Positions 32,771-45,550 of a stretch of DNA of 64,000 bases are shown piece after piece. Position 1 is the stretch's first letter. Every line of letters begins with the position of its first letter. The stretch spans positions 420,001 through 484,000 of the forward strand of contig JAFMOC010000158.1 in NCBI GenBank assembly GCA_019802505.1, read 5' to 3'. The stretch is from Corydoras sp. C115 (lineage: Eukaryota; Chordata; Actinopteri; Siluriformes; Callichthyidae). The translations under genes were made by a program, and so were the position numbers. The notes under the pieces were generated by a model. That model saw only the letters and a program-made list of their open reading frames with translations, was not told the origin of the DNA and made no database searches.

Positions 32771-34033
32771 GTGCACACCAAAGAAGGAAATGAATAGGAA
32801 ATGGCAATAAACTTTTGTTGGGTAAATCTGACTTTGTGTTGTGTGCCCTTTTGGCAGGATGTATGTCTATCCTCTCCCTACAAGGGCCAGATAGATCAAA
32901 GGGCAGGTTAAGTGGTCAGTGTATGTCTGGAACGGGGAAAGTGGGGTAAATGGTTCAGCCTGGACATCGTAGCCTGCAGCTACTTCCCATGGGCAACATC
33001 AATTCTCACTATTTCTAACTTTTCATTGTAATTTACAGTGTCTATTTTTTGGAATATTGTCTTTGGAATGTAAAGCTTGTGGATTTCAGCTTTTTATGTA
33101 AATGTTATATATTCTAAAGTACCTAATACATGAATATCATTGTCTGACCTTTTGTATTAATAATAAAATGATGAGACTTTATATGAAGCTGCTATTCATA
33201 ATGCGGTGTAAGAGCGTTCATGAAACTTTATAAACTATTCTTAAGCAACATAAAACATTATAATATAAACTGACTTTTTTTTCTGTTTAGACATTCTTAC
33301 TTAATACAAAATCATTTCATTTCATTACAATCTGTAGAGAGCATATTCAGACTAATGCACTCTAAAATGTTTTCTAAATTTTCATTAACAGTTAAGCATT
33401 TATTATGTTATTTTAATTATGTTGCATAGAACAGATATTAATAAGTTTTATTATTAATTTAGGCATTCATTTAACACAGAAATTAGTATAACAATGTTTC
33501 GCCAACAAATTAATAAACAGTTGGAATTTGCTTCATAATGAATTATGTTACATTTATATGTACATTAATAAATCCTCTAGACAAGTGTTGTTAAGTGCTA
33601 TGGATGCTTTATAAAGCTTTATTAATGTATTTGTAATTCATTCTGTGGATTCATCGAACGTGTCACCAAAGAAACTTTTTTGTTGATTTATATTTAGAGA
33701 TTATTTGATGAAATATTTTGCAACTGGTTTCTTACAGTTTGAATTACAAAGGCACCAAAACATTTCTATCAGCTGGAAACACTTAGTCTGCAAAATAAAA
33801 TGTTCAAACAATATCGCATAAAATAAGTCAGCTTGTAATACGACTTACATTGTATTAGCAAGAAAAACAGTACACAATGTAGAGGTCTTATTTTTTATCT
33901 GATCACTGAACTTATAACAGCAAAATTGTTTAACAAACAAACACTAAATAAACAATTTTCTTAAATAAAAAACAGTATAAAGTCTGATCTTTAACAACTG
34001 CAAAATTGCAATGGTGGGATATCCATTAAACCA

Positions 34034-34377
34034 TTCATTCATTCACTCATTATCTCCCGCTTTATCCTCTATTAGGGTCGCGGTGGGGTTCCCCATGCCC
34101 ATCCAGGGGAGAACGTCTCGGGCGCTGGGCAGATAGACTCAGGACAGCGTGCCAATCCATCTCTGGGCACACACTCACTCACACAGACACACTCTATATG
34201 GGGCAATTTTGAGAATTCAATTGACTTGATCCATGTTTTTGGACTGTGGGAGGAAACCGGAGAACCCGGAGGAAACCCACGCAGACACGGGGAGAACATT
34301 CGAGAACATAGGGATTCGAACCGGGAACCCCTAGCGCTGAGAGGCGAACGTGCTAACCACTAAGCCACCGTGCCGCC
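34034..34377 (-). repeat. SINE-A copy, minus orientation
   Basis: Full length except for a small deletion near 34300. A perfect 12-bp target-site duplication, tccattaaacca, lies at 34022-34033 and 34378-34389. Confidence 0.93.
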
Positions 34378-34389
34378 TCCATTAAACCA

Positions 34390-37130
34390 GTGTATAATTA
34401 ATTGGTGAACATTTAAAGTATGTTATTTAAATTCTTTAGGACAAAAATCCATTTTGATACATTGTTTAATTATACTATTTAATTTTCTTGTACTATAGGA
34501 ATTAATTTGAATGAAATGTCACAAAGTGCAAACTTCTTAACCTAAACAGCTGTTATTTCAGCACCCAAAAGGATGGACAGCTCCCAAAAGAAGTGCAACT
34601 TCTTCTACAATTAGTTACATCATTTGATGTCTCAACAACTGATTCAAACATGCATTAGGCATTATATTCTGACACCTTAACAATACTTTCACAGGATATT
34701 TTTGAAATTGAATTCTATGTTGTTCCTTCTAAACACCAGCCACCATTTTCTGGGAAGGCTTACTGTGAGATTTTGTGGTGGGTAGTATAAGCCTGTTAAT
34801 CTAGACCTTGCAATCATTATTTAAGTTCATCCAAAATATTCTTGATGGGCTCCATGCAGGCTTTTAAAGTTCTTCCACATGTAACTTAACAAACAATATC
34901 TTAATGCTTTCTGTCACAGCCATGCTTGAATATAAAAGGTATTTCCCACAGGAAATGGCAATAGAATGAAACGTCTATTTCAGTGATTGAGAGGTCTGTC
35001 CTAAGACTTTTGTTCGTATAATGTATTTCACTAGATTTTAAAATGGTGAAAGACATTTTGTTATTATTACAAATTTGCTAACGAATAAGTTTAAGGTCCA
35101 ACAACAGTGAGGTTGAAGATTATATGAGTCATATAATAAAACAGTTAAAATTGTGCTCTTAATTTAATTTGCACTTTGTTTTTATATAAAATAGGCCAAA
35201 AAATATGTTATAATATTCAAAGCCTTCATATATGCTCATGTATTATATGTGCGTGTGCAGCAAAAATGAGATTCTCTGTAAACATTCTCCAAATGTTCAT
35301 TATGCTCAGTACTTTGTAATGTTATATATAAGGTACACAAGCACCTCCTGAAACCTATTTTAAAAACAAAGGATTTTAAATTACATTATGTGTTGGGTGA
35401 AATTACAAGTAACATTTAAAATTCTAGATGTTGTTAACTGGCAGAGGCGGATAGAATAAATAGGCCAGAGAAAATATCTTAAGCTTAAACTTTACTTTGA
35501 ATAGTTATATTATGATTTCATTACCTCATTCTGTGTTTATTAAGTGTTTAATAAATTAGGCATATTGCTGTTACTTTCATTGAATATGTTTTACTCCCTT
35601 TTAAAACTTTGGGTAAACCTGGAAAAAATGACATTTTTACAAGTGTAAATAAGTTAACACATCTTTTAAAAGAAAACATCTTTTTTTTTTTTTTTTTTTT
35701 TTTTAGAAAAAAAATTAGTTATAATTTGCTGAATTATATAAATTCAATTCAATTTCAATTCAATTTTATTTATAAAGCACATTTAAAACCGCAGCGGACC
35801 AAAGTGCTGTACAGCAAAATAACAAATAATAAATGAGGACAGCAGAATAAAATACACATTAAACATATTAAAATGAATAAATAGAAAAGAAATGGAAGAA
35901 ATAGAAGATCACCAGGAATATAAATAGGAATATAATTGGAATATAAATAGCAAAGTTTTAAAAATGCATTACTTTATAGCATTTGTTTTCTCGTTTAAAT
36001 TTCTTAATCTCTGTAAATTATTTGGAGCTGTGCAATGAAAAAGCAAACATTTGCAAAAATATAACACTGCTGTAAACATGTGATGTCAGCATTTAGCAGT
36101 TTATTTACTACCAACTATAGAGGGAGTATATCTGATTGGTCTCACTTAATACACTGTGTCATTGAGCCATAAAATGAGGTGCAACGGACAGATGCATTGC
36201 AGTAAATTAAAATAAAAAACAACAAAATATATTATTTATAATGTATATCATAATATATATGTTATATTTATTTTTTTTATTTAAAAGAACTGAATTGCAG
36301 GCCATGTATTATGCGCGGAAGTTTTTTCTTCTTCTAATATTAGCTTGTCTAGAGTTTTTTCAGCGTTTTTAGATGGGGGTGATGTCGGAGAAGAGAGTAA
36401 TAGGCCCAAGTTGAAATTAGACTAGGGGCGCATGTCCAAAAAAGTTGAAAACACTTAAACGGGAAGATTTTTATTAGGCCTACATGCGCCCTCTCGTGGT
36501 CATGCATGTAGATGACAACGTGAGGCTTTTGCGCGAAGAACTTCGAATTTCACAGCGAAATAGTTCCTTTTCTTTTTAATATTCTTTTAAACAACTATTT
36601 TCTAGCAGTTTATTGTACGTGTACGACAAAACAACTAGTTGTATATATTTGTTTATACTGAAGTTCATGTTGGTATAGTGAGAAACATTTCTGAGAATTG
36701 ACCGTTGCCCAAAAATCAAATAAGACATTAAAAGTTTGGATTTTTTACCAAAAGGCCATATATACATATATATAATATCTTGTTTTTCTTTTAAATAACA
36801 TAATATGTCGATTTTTCTTTCTCAATAAAATGACCTAGTAGGTGCTAGAGTCAATATTAAAACAGGCTTATAAAAACATGTTAAAACTTGTTAGGTCCGG
36901 AGGAGAAAACATATTAATTTCATTAAAACTATACATATCTAAATTCTATTCAAATGATTTCATGTTAATATATTAGTTGGTTGGAAGACATAACGTAAGA
37001 AGTATATTCCTGCATATGGTATTGTTACGGTAACGTTTTGCAGAATGGAATTGATTTGTGCGACATGATGCACGTTTTTTACGGTACTTGCGAAATTTCA
37101 CAAATAGGTTTCATCTAATGTAATATTGTT
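34390..37130. other. acsl3-pax3 intergenic region, middle
   Basis: AT-rich with a T tract at 35682-35704 and one teleost repeat (35741-35830). No exon or RNA gene was recognised. Confidence 0.45.
35741..35830. repeat. teleost attcaattcaatttt repeat fragment
   Basis: The motif aattcaattcaattt followed by tatttataaagcacattt and aaagtgctgtacagcaaa resembles a widespread fish repeat. The rest of the element is not clear. Confidence 0.4.
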
Positions 37131-37137
37131 TAATAGC

Positions 37138-37650
37138 TCACGCATGCGCGTTGTTGCAGCTCGTGGGATCTCTGATGTCGACCACCTGTTGAGGGAGGCT
37201 CTGCAGGGGGCCGCGCTCACCTGACCATTTCTGCAAGAGCGCACTGGTGCCGCTGCAGGTTCACCACGGGGGCAACGAACTCACCCCATCTTGAAGCGCC
37301 ATCCCCATGCCCCGGGGCATAGGCCAAACAAACGCTTTAGTCATCTTCCCCAAAAGCCCTCCTTTTTGTCTCACCCTCCCTCTCTCTCTTAATTTCCTCT
37401 GAATGCCAGTGTCAGTGGGTTACGCAGCCCAGAAACACTCGAGCTGCCTTCATAAGAAGCATGTAATTAAAACAGCCAAGCGCACAGTTTGCTCTGTGTT
37501 ATGGCGAGTCGTTAGATATCAACGCAAGGCTAATTGGTGCTATTGGAAAAGGGTGCAAAACTGTGACCGGTTCTGCTTCAGCGGGAAAAAGGCAGAGCAC
37601 ACACACTTTCTCTTTAAATCAGCCAGCACATCGACATTTAGGTTGTTTAC
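37138..37650. promoter_or_regulatory. candidate pax3 upstream regulatory block
   Basis: A complex, CpG-containing block about 4 kb upstream of the pax3 ATG, set in AT-rich DNA. It includes acgcatgcgcg, the E-boxes caggtt and cacctg, and the homeodomain-type cores ttaattt, gtaattaaaa and gctaattgg. No protein was recognised in the frames here (the longest is 85 codons). Enhancer function is inferred from composition only. Confidence 0.3.
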
Positions 37651-39354
37651 AGATCAATAACACACAAACGTTGCTTTACAAATCTGATAACACATTTACA
37701 ATTGGTCTGAATTGATTTTTTTTATTTATTGAAATGCAGATCAGTCTACTACAAAACACTATAAATAAATAGTTATATATGCAAAAGAAATCTGTTTGTA
37801 TATATAATGATTGCAGCTATCGGATTGTATGATTTAATTAATCTGATTTCTATTTGAGCAACAAGTGATGCTGTTGAGCAACAAGTCCCATCTGCTCTTA
37901 TTAATAATATAAAATAATATAAAATATTAATATCCTAATCCTTTTAATAGGTGAAATGACATAGTAAAAAAACATTTTAGGTTAAAGCGTTCGTTAAGAA
38001 CATTTTATCCAAATGCATGTAAAATATTGCAAAACAAAAAAACGAAAAAACAAAAAAACAAAAAACAAAAAAACGCGACATTACATCTCTTTAATATAAG
38101 GCAATAAAAATGTTACGCATGTTTATATATATTTTTAATTATATAGTAAAATTGGGCCAACCTTTATTTTTTTATTTGTGGTCTCACCTAAGGCCACAAA
38201 TAGTTTTGTCTGCACTAGACGTCTCCATAAATCTAATACATTCTAAAATAATTATTGTAGGCTATAAAATACTAAATCTACGAGAATTGATTTGATACAG
38301 AACAATAAAAATAGCTTTTCCTACCTCGTCTATTGCCGGTCATTTTAGAGGGTTAACCATAAAAACTTAATACTGCACACGAATGCAAATAAGATCAAAT
38401 TCCCGAGGTCAGCGGGCGATTACCGCGTGGATGACGTGTAACGTTACCTATAGGCCGCAATAATATGTTTTGTATGTTTGCGCTGTGGACTCGAGCTTTA
38501 GGAGCTCGAATTTAATAAATTTCCACCGCGATAGAAAAAAAAACACATCCCAAGGTTATTTTGGTTGAGATTCAGGTTGAACCCGGCGCGTTTGCTTTTT
38601 CCTTCAACGTGACATTTGCCTCTTTATTTATGAGTTTTTTTCCCCCCTTCCACTGACGGAGAAAATTTCTGACTCTGATTTTTCACTCGACAATTGATTT
38701 GACATGGATATCCAATATCCCTTTAAGCATAATCAAACGGACTCTCTGGCTATTTCTCCCCCACCGTTTCTGACGGAATTGAGTTACAGCTGTAGTCCGC
38801 TGTGCTTCATCGACACCGCCTCTTTGGGGAGCTGAAGGCATCACAGCAGCGTTTAATAACCATTGTAAGAAGGCTTCGTCACACAAACACACAAAGGTCA
38901 ACAGTGAGTTTACAAAATGTAACTATGAAAAGTGCAATGCAGGCCTATCAACCAAAAAAACAGAGGATGCGCAGACTTTAAACGATTGCATCCCAACAAC
39001 CCCGCCATACAAGGCCCACATATTAAATGCAAAGATGTACATAGACATATATGTTCTCAAATTGGAGCCCATATGAAAATTGTAGACAGTTCCGACCCAG
39101 TGACAAAAATTTACTTTTCTTTGGTATTAAATAGATTTATAGCCAACGCATCGTAATTGAAACGATCAGCCACGATTTACAAATAACTGAGCACCTAGAC
39201 CAAGGAAGATAAAGGAACCAGGAGCAGGCTATTATCCGACCAAACACATTACCAAACACATGCCTGCAGGACAATATTGTAGGCACCTTGATGAGTCTTT
39301 CAAAAGCCCGTCAGTCAGAATAACGGGAAATCCGAAAGGTCACGAATGGCTTTT

Positions 39355-39650
39355 ATATGAAATTTGTGTAACATCACGAGGTGTCCTCAGAAGTGCCTGG
39401 CCTGTGAAGTTTGCTTTTTAGAATAAGAACAAGTTGCGTGTTAGCACGTGAAAGGCCTCCCGTGTTCCAGCCGCCCTTCCCTCCAGTGCGGCATTGTCCC
39501 TGCGGTGCTGCGCTAACACAACATTTGAAGTTGCCTTTCACGCTCACAAAGCAGGAGAGATGTTAATGTAGCCGATGGTCGCTTAATGGGGACCTTATTT
39601 CCATCGCTCACTGTTGTTCCGTTTGCTCTTAATTGATTTGTTTTAAATAT
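39355..39650. promoter_or_regulatory. candidate pax3 upstream regulatory block 2
   Basis: Another complex block 2.0-2.3 kb upstream of the pax3 ATG. It contains acacgtgaaagg-like and gcttaatggg/cttaattgat homeodomain-type sites and a Sox-type cacaaag. Mouse Pax3 has neural-crest enhancers within about 1.6 kb of its promoter; whether this is the equivalent cannot be told here. Confidence 0.3.
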
Positions 39651-39786
39651 TTGCAAAGACAGAAGAAAAACAGGGCCTATTATATACATATATATCTATT
39701 ATATATTATATATATCTATATTCTTATCTTCTGTGTATAATGAGAATCTTCTTCTTTGTCTTCAACTTCTTCCTCTTCTTCTTCTT

Positions 39787-39815
39787 ATCATCATCATCAT
39801 CATCATCATCATCAT
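39787..39815. repeat. (ATC)n microsatellite after a TTC-rich tract
   Basis: About 9-10 ATC units preceded by cttcttcctcttcttcttc. Confidence 0.92.
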
Positions 39816-41199
39816 TTATTAACACAGAACCGAGTTTGGATCTGTACATAAAAAGTGTTGGGCGATAAAACACAGATTTTTAAGAAATCAAACTCCAGGG
39901 TAGATATATATTCTTATACTGTATCCAATACAAAAGTGTCCAAATGGGTACCACCACAGTAACATGCATACCCCTAAAGGCACGATTTTTTGTTTTGTAT
40001 TAAAATACACGCTGCATAATAAAAAGGTATAGCGTTTTTTCAGACGACTACCATTTGAATAACACTACACTTAAATATGGGAATAATTTCTTAATGAATA
40101 TTTTTCGTTGTCATGGTAATTTTAGTAATTTGGGATGATCTGAAGCTGAACGATAATAAAGTTTTAATTTGTTTTTGAAAGCTTTGTTGCAACCCTCCTC
40201 TGCGTCCCTGGAGCATTTAGAAGAAATAATGCACATCTTCAGTCGCAAATTGGGCATCATTGCTTTACGATGAGCCTGTCGTCCCCAAGAGACCCTGACT
40301 CTAGGATTCTGTCGACACGATTACATGAAGATTATGACAAATGACAGCGAACATATTTGTTGAATTTGTTTCATTAGGGACGAAACAATAAAATATATTT
40401 GTTATTTTTTTTTAAATGGTTTTATTGTTTAATACATTTTAGTATAAAACTGTATACGCTGGCGAACATTAACAAGAAGGAAATGTAATATTTCCATTAA
40501 CTATTTATGCATTATTTGTTAAACAACGTGAATTTATTGCTAAACTATGTTCATTGAGAAACCGAGAGCTAAGCAGCCTGTATGTCTTTGTGCTAAATGG
40601 GGACACTGGGAGAAGCATTGTTTTTATTGATAGTTGTCTTCCAGTCCATTGATCGATCGAACGTTTCAACGAATAGGAAAGACTTTGAATGACGTTCAAA
40701 CGTCAGTGACTTTCAATAGCCTGTGGAAGAGGAACTCAAGCTCAGAGGATAAAGAGAGAATGAGAAAGTGAGATGATCTTAAATCCTAGAACAGGAAAGG
40801 ATGCGAACAAACATTAAAATATTGAAAGCAAATGGTAAATGGGATGTCAAAGAGTTAGAAATATGCACGCTTTACAATTGGATTTCGCACAGACAGGTTT
40901 TAGGGCTCTTTCGGCGGCATGCCCTGCTGGGAGCGTTGTATTGCTTTACCAGGTTTGTGCTGTGCCTATTTTTAAAAAATACATCAAATTACAGTAACAA
41001 ATAATCTTTTTTCCTTATTTCACAGTTAATATTAGATTTTTATTTGGATATCTAATATTTGGATATTCAATATGTTTTATCATTGAAACACAGGAATAAA
41101 CAACGCACCGTTTAGATGAATCTAACAGATCATACAAATTTGTTGTCTAAGTGTTTATCAGTGACACATCACCTTGAACCCTCCAGGTCACCGCATGAA

Positions 41200-41629
41200 A
41201 AACTTTTCATATCTAGACCAATCAGAAATCGCTGTTGGGTTCCAGAGCCCTCCCTCTCCCAGCCAATCAGAGGCTTCGCTGGGCTGTAGGAGCACAACTC
41301 GACAACTGTTAAAATGTTTTGCGACTGAGCGCCGATTCAATCCCTACAACAAGTGCGTCCAGCAGCGTTGACCAGGCCCGGTGACGTGCCACTTGTTTTC
41401 AGGAACAGCACGTTTTGGTCCATTCTGGATATCATTGACTTTTTCAAAGGACTTCGGCTGGTTTTTGCGCTCACGACTTTCTGCGGACCTAATCGTTCCA
41501 GAGTCTTTCCAGACTGACGCCTTTCCCCGAAATCACAGATATCAGGCCTCGTCTGGATATCTACATCCACCGATTTCCATTTTCAGGGTTGAGTCGGCTT
41601 GCCAACACTGTGCCGAAGGGATTCGGGAC
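41200..41629 (+). promoter_or_regulatory. pax3: pax3 promoter and 5' UTR
   Basis: Two NF-Y-type CCAAT boxes in the context CCAATCAG lie at 41218-41222 and 41263-41267. No TATA box is obvious, so the start site probably lies near 41300-41350. The remainder up to 41629 would be an uninterrupted 5' UTR. The ATG context is gggacATGG (G at -3 and +4). The start site is inferred. Confidence 0.6.
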
Positions 41630-41714
41630 ATGGCCGCCTTAGCAGGGGGCATACCCAGGATGGTGCGCCCCACGCCACCCCAAAACTACCCCAGAGGCGG
41701 ATACTCGCTTGAAG
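41630..41714 (+). CDS. pax3: pax3 exon 1 coding part
   Basis: 85 bp, MAALAGGIPRMVRPTPPQNY then PRGGYSLE. The donor is GAAG|GTAGGA, phase 1. It matches the N terminus of Pax3/7 (PRM.RP....QNYPR). Confidence 0.93.
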
Positions 41715-42036
41715 GTAGGACGTCAGTGCCTCTATTTTTAATGAAATTAATGACAGAGTTCAGATGATGGTTGCATTTGTTTCGGATAGTGTACGTACAG
41801 CCCGCAAAGGATTCATTTTTGAGTTTTACGCAAAATTTGTCCGTGTACACAAAACTTTCTAATTTCACGAAATGCACATTCCTAATAAGGACTTGGAACA
41901 TTGTCAGTGTAATTCCTTTCTTAATGTAAAAAATATTCCAGCCGTTTAGCTTCTTGCTGCCTGTGTTTTAAAGCAACAGGTCTGGTGAGTAAAGTTTGAA
42001 GAAAGTTTAAGTCAGAAAAACTGTCATCATTTAAAG

Positions 42037-42094
<58 letters not shown>

Positions 42095-42504
42095 TAAAAT
42101 TTCATTTTTAGAAAAAAACTTTAACGTAGCTTACTTCACTTGATGTCTTACTAATTCTGCATACACTTTGAAAAACACCGTGACACCTCAGCATACAGTT
42201 TAAAGTTCACTACAATCGGGGCAAAAAATAAAAATAAAAAAAATCACTCCATAATTGTGGTATAGTTACTTATGTCATGGTAGCAACAAAAATACTTATG
42301 GCATTGCACTGTGATTTAAATTGATTTGAGTATGATATTATTATTCCTACTATTACTGCTACTACTACTATAATAATAACATTAATAGTAATAATAATAA
42401 AATGTATGTATTATTTATTTATTTACATATATTATTATATATTACATATATTATAACACGTATTATTTGTGTTGTTAATGCTAATGTATTACTAGCACAA
42501 ATCG

Positions 42505-42555
<51 letters not shown>

Positions 42556-44550
42556 CATCATATTATTAGTAGTAGTAGTATTAGTAGTAGTATTAGTATT
42601 ATTATTATTGTTTCGATGTAATGTTTGAATAAGCAAGGAATACTGGCCGTTAGTTCTGCTAACAAAGTCGTGATGCTTCCTGCAGTCTCCACACCGTTAG
42701 GCCAGGGCCGTGTGAACCAGCTGGGTGGTGTTTTCATTAACGGGCGTCCGTTACCCAACCATATTCGTCATAAGATTGTGGAAATGGCGCATCACGGGAT
42801 CCGACCCTGCGTCATCTCTCGTCAGCTGCGGGTCTCTCACGGCTGCGTATCCAAAATCCTGTGCCGGTATCAGGAGACAGGTTCCATCCGACCGGGTGCC
42901 ATCGGAGGCAGCAAGCCCAAGGTAGGTCACCGAGCTGGTTGTAATTATTCTGTCACATATGGAAACATCAGAAGTGATCAAAATCATCGGAGAATTCGTT
43001 TTTAACTTTAAAGTGAAACTTTAAACGTTAGTCATACATGATATAAGACAGACAGACAGCAACAAATAAGAAAACAAAGCTATTTCGAGTCGTTGGATTT
43101 ACTGTTATGCATGTTATGCAGTTTGTTTGTAACAGGGTACACAGTATAAAATGTAAACATTTTTCAAAGAGATTTGATTCAAAGGAATAAAGCTTTTAAA
43201 AGTTTTCCTCCATCACACTTAATGTTTAAGTTTTAAATTGAGGTTTGTCTGATCTTGAAAATATTTAAATGACTACCATATTTTTATTTATTTATTGTAA
43301 ATAATTTTATTAGTTACTAATTATTTTAAGAAATTGAATAGTCTTTTTTTTTATCATCGCCACAAGAAGTTTTTTTTAAACTACATAGAGCTGACCACGA
43401 TTTCAATAAAAAAAAATTCCAAAAGTCACATCGTTTTGACAAATACATTTGCATTTTTAAACACCTTACAGCAAAACACAAGTCCGGATGTGGACAAGAA
43501 AATCGAGGAGTACAAGAGAGAGAACCCGGGAATGTTCAGTTGGGAGATTCGTGACAAATTGCTAAAAGATGGCATCTGTGACAGAAACAACGTGCCCTCA
43601 GGTATACACTTCATGTATTGTACCGACAAGTAATTATTTTATTTATGCTAATTGCCATTGATTAATATTGTCCTATTATTGCCTTTAGGGAGTGTATGAC
43701 AAGTCATACATCAGTTACATAAGAAACAATAGTTTATCATATTAGGGCGATTTATAAGACTTTTTTATTTAGTAACCGAGTCCTTACAATGTATTGACTT
43801 TTGATAACAACATGCCCCATGAACAACACGAGCATTTAGTTTATATTTTGGTACAAATTTATACTTTGTGTGTTAGGGACACGACCTAGAGTTTTAATAG
43901 ATCATAAAATGTCCATAAATCACTTAACTAGGACAGTGATTACTGAAGGTGTTAACTTACTGTTTTACAGTCAGTTCGATCAGCCGCATAATTCGCTGTA
44001 AGTTTGGTGGAAGTGGAGAGGATGAAGAGGACGACGATGAAGTTGAAAAGAGGGAGCTGGAGGAAAATGAAAGACGCGCAAAACACAGCATCGATGGCAT
44101 TCTTGGAGACAGATGTGAGTTCTGACCGATTTTTCATTATTAGACAAGAGCTCAGAGTTTTGCTGCTATTAATTTGGTTTAATGTGGTTCTGGAGGCGTG
44201 TTGATAAAATTGAGCTTTATAAATAGACGTCTGTATTGTGTTTGCTTATCATCTTACTACATGGTTTTTAATGATTTTATTTAAAACGTGAAAATAAGTT
44301 TTTAAAACATTTTCTAAAGAGAACAAACGTCTGTTCCTATCATTGCGCAGTCAGAGTTTTATTTTTGAACATGTTGTTAAAAGGGCTAAACGATAAAAGT
44401 GTCATCATTGATAAAGAAAAAAAATTGACGTTAATATCTTTAATACTTTTCATCAATATCTTTCTCAAAACTTTGATGCTTATCTAGAGCTGTAACCATA
44501 TGCGTTGGATGGATGTTTTGGACAACATTTGGACAACTCATTATTTAAAA

Positions 44551-44632
<82 letters not shown>

Positions 44633-45341
44633 GCAAATTTATATATTATATATTATATAAATTATACAGATATTCACATTTCTGTCGATAAAATCTGTAG
44701 TAATTAAATCACGCTAAATCTTTTAATATGATGAAAGGACACAGATGTGTACCCTGGAGTGCTGTCACTATCAATATGTTAGGCCTCAGATTGCAGAGTA
44801 AAGATTAAACGGTTGAGCGACTGTCGAGTCGGGTATAAATCTCCACAGCGACGTTAACGTGTGCATTCTGTTTGAAATGACATCCCCTCAGACAGAACGC
44901 ACTGCGCGTCACAAGCGTTTTCCCCCAAATATCGATTATGCTGATTGAAGGTTTTCAGGTTAACGAAACGGCCCAGGAGGCAAACTGCGGTTGAATCAGT
45001 TAATCAAACATTTGTGCAGGAGCTGCTCTCTAAAAGGCGGCGCCGCTGCGCACAATCGGACACTTGAGGATGAACTTGAGGAGACAAAAGCGCGCAAGTC
45101 CATGAGACTCACGTTCCGCTTTCAGGGGCACAAAAGCGTCTCTCTGTGCGCACAAAAGGGCACCGTGCTTTAAAAAATTTGGAAAGAAAGGCAAGAAAAA
45201 ACGGTCCAACAAAACAGACGCTGAGTAGACATTATGGATAGCCAATGAGAGATGAATAATTCAAGAAAGAGTCGCAGATGAGAACGGTTTCACAGAGCGT
45301 GCGGCTTCTAAAATCCGCACGGAAAAAAAAATCTCCAGGGA

Positions 45342-45380
<39 letters not shown>

Positions 45381-45512
45381 AAAATGATTGTACACCCAGG
45401 AGGTAAAGGATAAGATCAACATAGCTTAAGTATTTCTTTAAACACTTGTTGATAAGAGACCTGTTGGACATACAGCTGTAAGACGTTTATGTCACCACCA
45501 GCAACCACCACC

Positions 45513-45550
<38 letters not shown>

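Larger units (their letters stand above)
28943..34021. other. acsl3-pax3 intergenic region, left half
   Basis: AT-rich, mostly single-copy DNA without a recognised exon. It contains candidate conserved blocks at about 29860-30400 and 31955-32175, and a palindromic AT element at 32589-32770. No coding match to SGPP2, FARSB or MOGAT1 was seen. Confidence 0.45.

Noticed and set aside
32504..32810. YIYIYI-type proteins
   Set aside because: These are translations of TA microsatellites; the same artefact occurs at 15126, 44500 and 62790.
42625..43005. Pax3 exon 2 frame starting at an upstream ATG in intron 1
   Set aside because: A good acceptor, tgcag, precedes VSTPLGQ, and exon 1 supplies the matching N terminus and phase.
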